Below, piece by piece: positions 6,401-9,387 of a stretch of DNA of 9,387 nt (position 1 is its first letter; each line of letters starts with the position of its first letter). This stretch comes from JAGLHV01 sp023143305 [NCBI: Clostridia bacterium] (GTDB lineage Bacteria > CBDUZB01 > JAGLHV01), in the NCBI GenBank assembly GCA_030637025.1, contig DAOVVV010000056.1, forward strand, positions 1 to 9,387, given 5' to 3'. A program made the position numbers and the translations under genes. A model generated the notes under the pieces. It did not search any database, was not told the origin of the DNA, and saw only the letters and a list, made by a program, of their open reading frames with translations.

Positions 6401-8024
6401 CGTACACATCTTCAACAGAGTGAAACCAATGAATTTTTTTATTCTTTAATTCCGGAATAGGTTTATTTTTTTTATAATATTTATCAATTAGAGGAAGCAT
6501 TCCCAGGGAAAATACATTCCTGAGCCAGCGAGGTACCTGAATGTTCATATGAGAAGGAAGAATAAAAATGGATTCAAAAAGACTCCCAGCTAACATAAGA
6601 AATATTATAGGTGGAATAACCTGGTTAAACTTGCCAAACCTTCCCGGAAAGAAAAACAGGGGTATGAAAGCGACACAGGTAGTAATAATGCTGGCAATAA
6701 TAGGTAGAAGAACATAGGATGTTCCTCTTACCGTTGCCTCGTGGAAATTAATACCTTGTGCTCTTAATCTGATAATATTTTCAGCAACCACTATGGCATC
6801 GTCAACAACCATACCCATAACTATTATTACCGCTGCCAGGGTAATATTATTAATAGTAAAACCGAAAAGCGAAGAGAAAATCATAGCAAAACAGAAGGAA
6901 AAAGGTATACCCAGGGCTACGTATAGGCCTGATTTAAAATCAAGAAAAATAAAAAGCATAATCAGTATGAATATAAATCCTATAGCTCCGTTAATTTGAA
7001 CTATGGAAAGCCGGTTGCGGACAGTTATTGACTCATCATCTAAAGGGACTATTTTTATATCACTGTTTTTAAGGGTACTGTCTGCGAAACTTTTTATTTT
7101 TTTATTAACCACATCGACACTTTCTAAAATACCAGAAGAACTGCTTTTTACAACATTGAGGATAATACCTTCATGTCCGTTGATTTTAAGAATATTTTTA
7201 TTTTTTTCATAAGCATAGCTAACATCGGCAAGCTGGTTAAGTCTTATTGTCTGGCCTTCAAATCCACCTTCAATAACAAGTTGACTAAGTTTTTTGGGGT
7301 CGTCCAGTTCTGCGGAAAGGGTTACTTTTGATTCTTCTTTATCTTCAATACTGCCTGCCGGCTGGCGCACATTGTTGTTTTGGATTTCCTGCCGTACCTT
7401 ATTAAATGAAATATTATAGTGCATAAGTTTTTCCGGATAAGCATGAATTTGAATTTCTTCATCAAGATATCCGCTTCTTCCTATTTCGCTTACCTGGGGA
7501 AGGGCTAACAGTTGGTTTTCCAATACGCGAACATAACTTTGCAGCTTTTTTCTTTGGTCATAATCTAAGAGATGTTGGGTGGTATCAAACAGGGCAATAT
7601 CTATGATTGCTTTTTTAGAAGTTTTAAATTCTCTAATGCGCGGTTCATCTATCACTTCATCTGGAAGTCGTACGTCCATTACCGCATTGCGGATTTCAAT
7701 GATACACTCATCCCTGTCTGCGTAATTTTGTTCCAGCTGGACAGAAATACTGGAGCTCCCTTCATTGGATGTGCTGGATATTTCATCAATCCCGTCAATT
7801 CCTTTAATCGCATCTTCTATGGGTTTGGTGATGAAATGTTCTACTTCGCTGGGAGAGGCACCGGGATAGTAAGCAGATATTCTTACAAAATCAAACTCCA
7901 TATTGGGCAGTTCTTCTTTGGGTGTATGATGCCAGAAAAATACTCCCCCAATCAGTATAGTAAGCATAATAAAGTTAACTAATAAATGCTTTTCGGAACA
8001 ATATCTTATAATTTTTTCCCACAT
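3429..8024 (-). CDS. RND efflux transporter fused to a TolC-like outer-membrane channel
   Basis: A single 1531-residue frame carrying two pump parts. Residues 1 to about 1050 are a full-length RND permease (AcrB superfamily). TM1 is at about 13-31. The first periplasmic domain has YYPGASPSEVE. TM2-6 (about 340-490) include MGMVVDDAIVVAENI, with the proton-relay aspartates D408 and D409. TM7 is at about 552-571, followed by the second periplasmic domain. TM8-12 (about 888-1045) include GVVVNDSII (N956), where AcrB has lysine K940; this is common in other RND branches. Residues 1058-1082 read as a signal peptide: KK, R, a hydrophobic stretch and FLEA. Residues 1083-1531 (449 aa) are a TolC/OEP-family channel with two repeats of beta-hairpin and long helices; LLPSLNLSFGYS and YTLGQATLNDLIAA are typical. 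RND permeases are normally about 1030 residues with the channel encoded separately. The ATG at 8024 follows AAAAGGAAA. No internal ATG, GTG or TTG precedes the signal-like segment. No adaptor gene is adjacent. The substrate is unknown. Confidence 0.93.
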   Translation of the reverse strand: MWEKIIRYCSEKHLLVNFIMLTILIGGVFFWHHTPKEELPNMEFDFVRISAYYPGASPSEVEHFITKPIEDAIKGIDGIDEISSTSNEGSSSISVQLEQNYADRDECIIEIRNAVMDVRLPDEVIDEPRIREFKTSKKAIIDIALFDTTQHLLDYDQRKKLQSYVRVLENQLLALPQVSEIGRSGYLDEEIQIHAYPEKLMHYNISFNKVRQEIQNNNVRQPAGSIEDKEESKVTLSAELDDPKKLSQLVIEGGFEGQTIRLNQLADVSYAYEKNKNILKINGHEGIILNVVKSSSSGILESVDVVNKKIKSFADSTLKNSDIKIVPLDDESITVRNRLSIVQINGAIGFIFILIMLFIFLDFKSGLYVALGIPFSFCFAMIFSSLFGFTINNITLAAVIIVMGMVVDDAIVVAENIIRLRAQGINFHEATVRGTSYVLLPIIASIITTCVAFIPLFFFPGRFGKFNQVIPPIIFLMLAGSLFESIFILPSHMNIQVPRWLRNVFSLGMLPLIDKYYKKNKPIPELKNKKIHWFHSVEDVYGKIMEKILKLKLLIFLIFIGLMVFAGFIFMTKMKFVMFPREETMQVSLVGEAHPDTKRYETARMVQPLEKMFSEYIGKEVIGFRTQIARSRRGSAVEENKMRMRIELVSKEKRDKSSKQLIGEWKEKMAGIPGFTKLDFQKHRFGHASGSPIEVIIQENDDEVREKVVAMMVESMEGFSALDNIEVDRPLKRPEYKVDLKRKLIKRLGINPSNIKNTFRTLLEGNVLYEVFHEDEEIKVRLTAIEEAKDDIKKVLNVPVENKSNYLVPLKNIVDIKKIISPNSISRKNYIRTTTIDADLSENTDLTPVEVAEHFEKNVLPQIISQYPTAGIVFEGEVKETRESQNYFKIAIFMVLFLIYVVLSLLFDSLVKPLLIMVSIPFGIVGIIFAFWAHGITLIGYFAAIGALGLAGVVVNDSIIMLVKLDKEYDRGQHRELSNKQIAHIAKTRLRAVILTTLTTVAGLFPTAYGIAGYDAMLADMMLAMSWGLLFSTFITLLLIPCLYGFVRDVKHRLIYIKKFLVSRNLFIFLLLILCSSVFLEAKETDQPKVLPLPEFVTRVCTNDITFQEILIDQLAITYTSFLTLPVKDWIFSLKSQHDTIISGDSTTSPTNSVSLGKLFPAIGTNLSIDYDLSGNPSSTESSSSFSVLVSQPLAENAFGKTNRYLKKITGIEETVANHQIVEAYEDYLAGLITLYYNWYFAYENLGTAEASYQESLKQLDNMLKREKNNIALAVDVNKIRLQVLAKKERVIALADNFDQTHNLIKQAVGEKNKSEFLPEKNPSFYKGLTRSFEKEYAIFKEKSRTSKILELLEKKSGLELSKDKNALLPSLNLSFGYSRDGSEYRITDEDSFVYTMISLEFPYKATQEKAAYEISKVNRRKAVLSSKNKHINLYTDLLNLYDQIEKTKTLITNAQERIELAQSILKDEQRNYTLGQATLNDLIAAINKQEDNRFNKIAYSVQLKLLVTEWFRLTDQLVTPKEINQYKKPH

Positions 8025-8127
8025 AACTAAATTTCCTTTTTACAAAAATTATCCAAAAGCAGGAAGTCCTAATTCCGTTAAATCCCGTAGGCCAATTCAA
8101 TTAGATATCCAACCTTTGGTGCAATAA

Positions 8128-8164
8128 TAGTCAGCAATTTTCATCCTTTTATTGGTTCTGACTA
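8128..8164. promoter_or_regulatory. Inverted repeat in the RND leader
   Basis: TAGTCAG (8128-8134) and CTGACTA (8158-8164) are perfect inverted copies. CAAT and ATTG directly inside extend the stem after a 3-nt bulge. It lies in the predicted minus-strand 5' leader, about 100-140 nt before the RND start. It could be a leader hairpin or a protein site. No T run follows. Confidence 0.35.
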
Positions 8165-8279
8165 ACGATTTCAGTTTTAATTATTTCTATGGTGTTTTTT
8201 TTCCTTTGTTCTGCCGGTATAAGAAATACATAATAATATTAAAAGCTTAGACCCTTTTTTGATATTTTAAGAGTTCTTC

Positions 8280-8308
8280 ATTATACTTATTTGCAAAAAA
8301 AATTACAA
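8280..8308 (-). promoter_or_regulatory. Candidate promoter for the RND-TolC gene
   Basis: On the minus strand, -35 TTGTAA (8308-8303) has a 17-bp spacer to a perfect -10 TATAAT (8285-8280). Transcription would start near 8273, leaving a leader of about 250 nt before the RND ATG. The -35 matches four of six consensus positions, and the region is AT-rich, so the call is moderate. Confidence 0.5.
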
Positions 8309-8524
8309 GCCGTAATTTCTGATAGTTAGTGTCAGACTTTATTCTGATTTTTATTATTTTACTTCTCTTTAATTTAGACAAAAAAATTAAAAAAAAGTTC
8401 CCTAAAAAAACATTTTGCTATATTAATGTTTTCTTTCAAGGAATTTGTGTTTAAAGGGATTTGTTTTTTGCATTTAAATAAACAGATATAAAAACTTAGA
8501 TTTTGGAGAAATAGTAAACTTTTG

Positions 8525-8552
8525 GATATTCAGAAGCTTAAAAATGAATATC
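8525..8552. promoter_or_regulatory. 8-bp dyad upstream of the DUF2294 promoter
   Basis: GATATTCA (8525-8532) and TGAATATC (8545-8552) are perfect inverted copies around 12 bp that include AAGCTT. The site ends 49 bp before the -35 box of the plus-strand promoter. It could bind a regulator. It has no T tail, so it is not a terminator. Confidence 0.3.
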
Positions 8553-8601
8553 TCAAAGGTGTGCACTTTTAATTCTTAAATAGACGGGTTTGGGGATAGT
8601 G

Positions 8602-8630
8602 TTGACTTATAATGTTGAATAATTTATAAT
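8602..8630 (+). promoter_or_regulatory. Sigma70-type promoter for the DUF2294/MpsC gene
   Basis: -35 TTGACT (8602-8607), a 17-bp spacer, then -10 TATAAT (8625-8630). Eleven of twelve consensus positions match with ideal spacing. Predicted start is near 8637, leaving a short leader of about 36 nt that contains the ribosome binding site. Confidence 0.85.
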
Positions 8631-8672
8631 ATAAAACACAAAAATGGCAATGGAGAAAAAGGAGCTATGGTA

Positions 8673-9044
8673 ATGTCTGATATGACCAAAGGGCAAATCG
8701 AGGCCCAGATTAGTGAAGCGATAATAAAGTTTGAAAAGGAATATATGGGTAGAGGACCTATGGAAACCAAGACCTATATCATAAAGGATATGGTTTTTGT
8801 TCGGCTTAAAGGTGTTCTTACGCCTGCTGAGGAACAATTAGCCAAGACTGCTGAAGGATCAGATCTGATAAAAAAGACACGCGTTCAATTATTAGAGGGT
8901 GCAAGACTTTTATTGGAGAATATTATTTCGGAGATCACAGGTTGTCAGATAAAGAGCTTGCATACAGATATAAGCACAAAAACTGGAGAAAGAGTTATTA
9001 TTTTTACATTAGACCGGAATTTAGAAGATAAATTAAAAACATAA
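8673..9044 (+). CDS. DUF2294 / MpsC-family protein
   Basis: A small soluble protein of 123 residues covering the whole DUF2294 domain, a family now named after MpsC of the staphylococcal Na+-translocating, membrane-potential-generating MpsABC system. Recognisable stretches are GRGP (near 26), IIKDMVFVRLKGVLTPAEEQ (36-55), a central helix with LIKKTRVQLLEGAR, and the family signature HTDISTKTGERVIIFTLD (97-114). No signal peptide or membrane segment is seen. Two in-frame ATGs are possible, at 8667 and 8673. AAGGAG (8659-8664) is only 2 nt from the first but 8 nt from the second, so 8673 was chosen. It has its own strong promoter and is not next to MpsA- or MpsB-like genes, at least within this window. 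The biochemical role of stand-alone members is not established. No obvious terminator follows before the next promoter. Confidence 0.9.
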   Translation: MSDMTKGQIEAQISEAIIKFEKEYMGRGPMETKTYIIKDMVFVRLKGVLTPAEEQLAKTAEGSDLIKKTRVQLLEGARLLLENIISEITGCQIKSLHTDISTKTGERVIIFTLDRNLEDKLKT

Positions 9045-9052
9045 AAAAATAG

Positions 9053-9081
9053 TTGACAATTTTTTTTTATTATTATAGAGT
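9053..9081 (+). promoter_or_regulatory. Promoter of the structured leader / small RNA
   Basis: A perfect -35 TTGACA (9053-9058) starts 9 nt after the preceding stop codon. The -10 is less certain: TATAGA (9074-9079) gives a 15-bp spacer and TAGAGT (9076-9081) gives 17. A start point near 9087 is likely either way. Confidence 0.6.
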
Positions 9082-9086
9082 ATAGT

Positions 9087-9246
9087 TAACAAAAATAATA
9101 TTTGGAAGACTGAGACAAGGATCGGTATTAATTTTCTGGAAGTAATAATCGGATAGATTAGTGCTGGGAGTTGCAGAGTAAGCCAATGTCAATATCTTTT
9201 AGTTCTCTTAAAAGAGAGCGGGAGATGACGTTGGTTTTTTGTTTTT
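9087..9246 (+). ncRNA. Unidentified structured transcript ending at an intrinsic terminator (leader or sRNA)
   Basis: About 160 nt from the predicted promoter to a strong terminator, with no credible gene inside. It is either a stand-alone small RNA or the attenuated 5' leader of the gene starting at 9352. TATTA/TAATA (9126-9130 and 9143-9147) could form a small stem. I see no T-box AGGGTGGNACC motif and no motif of the TPP, SAM, lysine, cobalamin, glycine or c-di-GMP riboswitch classes that I know. A 20-codon frame at 9188 lies within the terminator, has no ribosome binding site, and is probably chance. Confidence 0.4.
9183..9246 (+). terminator. Strong intrinsic terminator inside the leader
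   Basis: CCAATGTCA (9183-9191) pairs with TGACGTTGG (9226-9234), 9 bp with one G-U pair. TCTTTT (9195-9200) can pair with GGGAGA (9220-9225). GTTCTCT (9202-9208) pairs with AGAGAGC (9213-9219) around a TAAA tetraloop. This gives about 22 bp in one nearly continuous hairpin, followed at once by six Ts, a G and five Ts (9235-9246). It lies about 105 nt before the next start codon, so it could act as an attenuator. Confidence 0.85.
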
Positions 9247-9260
9247 AATAGGTATTTTCA

Positions 9261-9325
9261 CCCTGTTAGAAATAAGATGCCAAAGGCGACTGCTGATGCG
9301 CAAGCGCATCGGATTTCTAACGAGG
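9261..9325 (+). promoter_or_regulatory. Three-way-junction-like RNA fold directly upstream of the last gene
   Basis: GTTAGAAAT (9265-9273) and ATTTCTAAC (9313-9321) form a perfect 9-bp closing stem, which the flanking CCCT/GAGG partly extends. Inside are GCC-AAA-GGC (9279-9287) and the perfect hairpin GATGCG-CAAG-CGCATC (9295-9310). The fold ends 10 nt before the AAAGGAGG ribosome binding site (9336-9343). It may be a regulatory leader element or a 5' stabilising structure. I do not recognise a named RNA family. Confidence 0.5.
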
Positions 9326-9351
9326 TTCACCAAAAAAAGGAGGATGTTGTT

Positions 9352-9387
9352 ATGCAAGAAAAATATGTCGATAATTACCTCCGGATA
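9352..9387 (+). CDS. Unidentified gene, first 12 codons only
   Basis: ATG at 9352 follows a near-perfect AAAGGAGG (9336-9343) with an 8-nt gap, one of the best ribosome binding sites in the window. The visible peptide is MQEKYVDNYLRI, after which the window ends. That is too short to assign a family. A competing ATG at 9344 abuts the ribosome binding site with no spacing and is unlikely. The gene lies behind the promoter at 9053 and the structured leader with an internal terminator, so its expression may depend on readthrough of that terminator. Confidence 0.7.
   Translation, partial: MQEKYVDNYLRI

Larger units (their letters stand above)
8025..8601. other. Divergent intergenic region without a recognisable gene
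   Basis: Very AT-rich, with no supported coding sequence in any frame. It holds a minus-strand promoter (8280-8308), a hairpin-forming repeat (8128-8164) and a dyad (8525-8552). The absence of a membrane-fusion (adaptor) gene here is notable, because adaptor genes usually sit immediately upstream of the RND permease. Confidence 0.7.

Noticed and set aside
4397-7982. Several 60-160-codon frames on both strands within the RND-TolC gene (for example 4720-5205 and 7572-7982 plus, 4397-4612 minus)
   Set aside because: All overlap the large conserved coding sequence in other frames and show no domain signal; they are chance frames.
8170-8252. Start-less 26-30-codon minus-strand frame in the RND leader as a remnant of an adaptor gene
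   Set aside because: Too short, no start codon and no adaptor-family pattern.
8607-8837. 76-codon minus-strand frame
   Set aside because: Antisense to the DUF2294 gene and its promoter, which are well supported.
9188-9250. 20-codon frame that could be a leader peptide of an attenuator
   Set aside because: No ribosome binding site and no run of one regulatory amino acid; it lies within the terminator stem, which explains its sequence.
9290-9320. CTGATG near a three-way junction suggesting a hammerhead ribozyme
   Set aside because: The required GAAA segment and the cleavage-site context are missing after the second helix.

Overview
This is an AT-rich window from a bacterial genome, with strong AAGGAGG-type ribosome binding sites and clear TTGACA/TATAAT promoters. 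It encodes an RND efflux pump with an outer-membrane TolC-type channel, so the cell must have two membranes. It also carries a DUF2294/MpsC-family protein, a family I associate mainly with Firmicutes. A diderm Firmicute, for example Halanaerobiales-like, would fit both, but that is inference and no gene here fixes the taxonomy.

Layout: (1) 1-1812, minus strand: the first 604 residues of a SERCA-like P-type cation (probably Ca2+) ATPase that runs off the left edge. (2) 1813-2135: a gap holding a perfect dyad 36 nt upstream of the ATPase and a 160-bp imperfect palindrome (1952-2111). The centre of the palindrome looks like an intrinsic terminator, and its ends look like inverted repeats of a small non-autonomous element. 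(3) 2136-3125, minus: a DRE-TIM (HMG-CoA lyase/homocitrate synthase-like) aldolase or lyase. (4) 3126-3428: its regulatory region, with a near-consensus promoter overlapped by two near-identical 16-bp palindromic operators exactly 20 bp apart. (5) 3429-8024, minus: a 1531-residue RND transporter with a complete TolC-like outer-membrane channel fused to its C-terminus through a signal-peptide-like segment. (6) 8025-8672: a divergent intergenic region with a promoter in each direction and no adaptor gene. (7) 8673-9044, plus: a small soluble DUF2294/MpsC-family protein. (8) 9053-9351: a promoter and a roughly 260-nt structured leader, with a strong intrinsic terminator in the middle and a three-way-junction-like fold after it. 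(9) 9352-9387: the first 12 codons of an unidentified gene.

The genes do not form one operon. Each is separated by 300 bp or more, or by its own promoter or terminator, except that the leader at the right edge serves the last partial gene. Three of the four substantial products concern ion or drug movement or membrane energetics (P-type ATPase, RND pump, MpsC-family protein), but no direct functional link can be shown. The most unusual items are the RND-TolC single polypeptide without a nearby adaptor, the 160-bp palindrome, the paired operators on the aldolase promoter, and the unidentified structured leader at the right edge.
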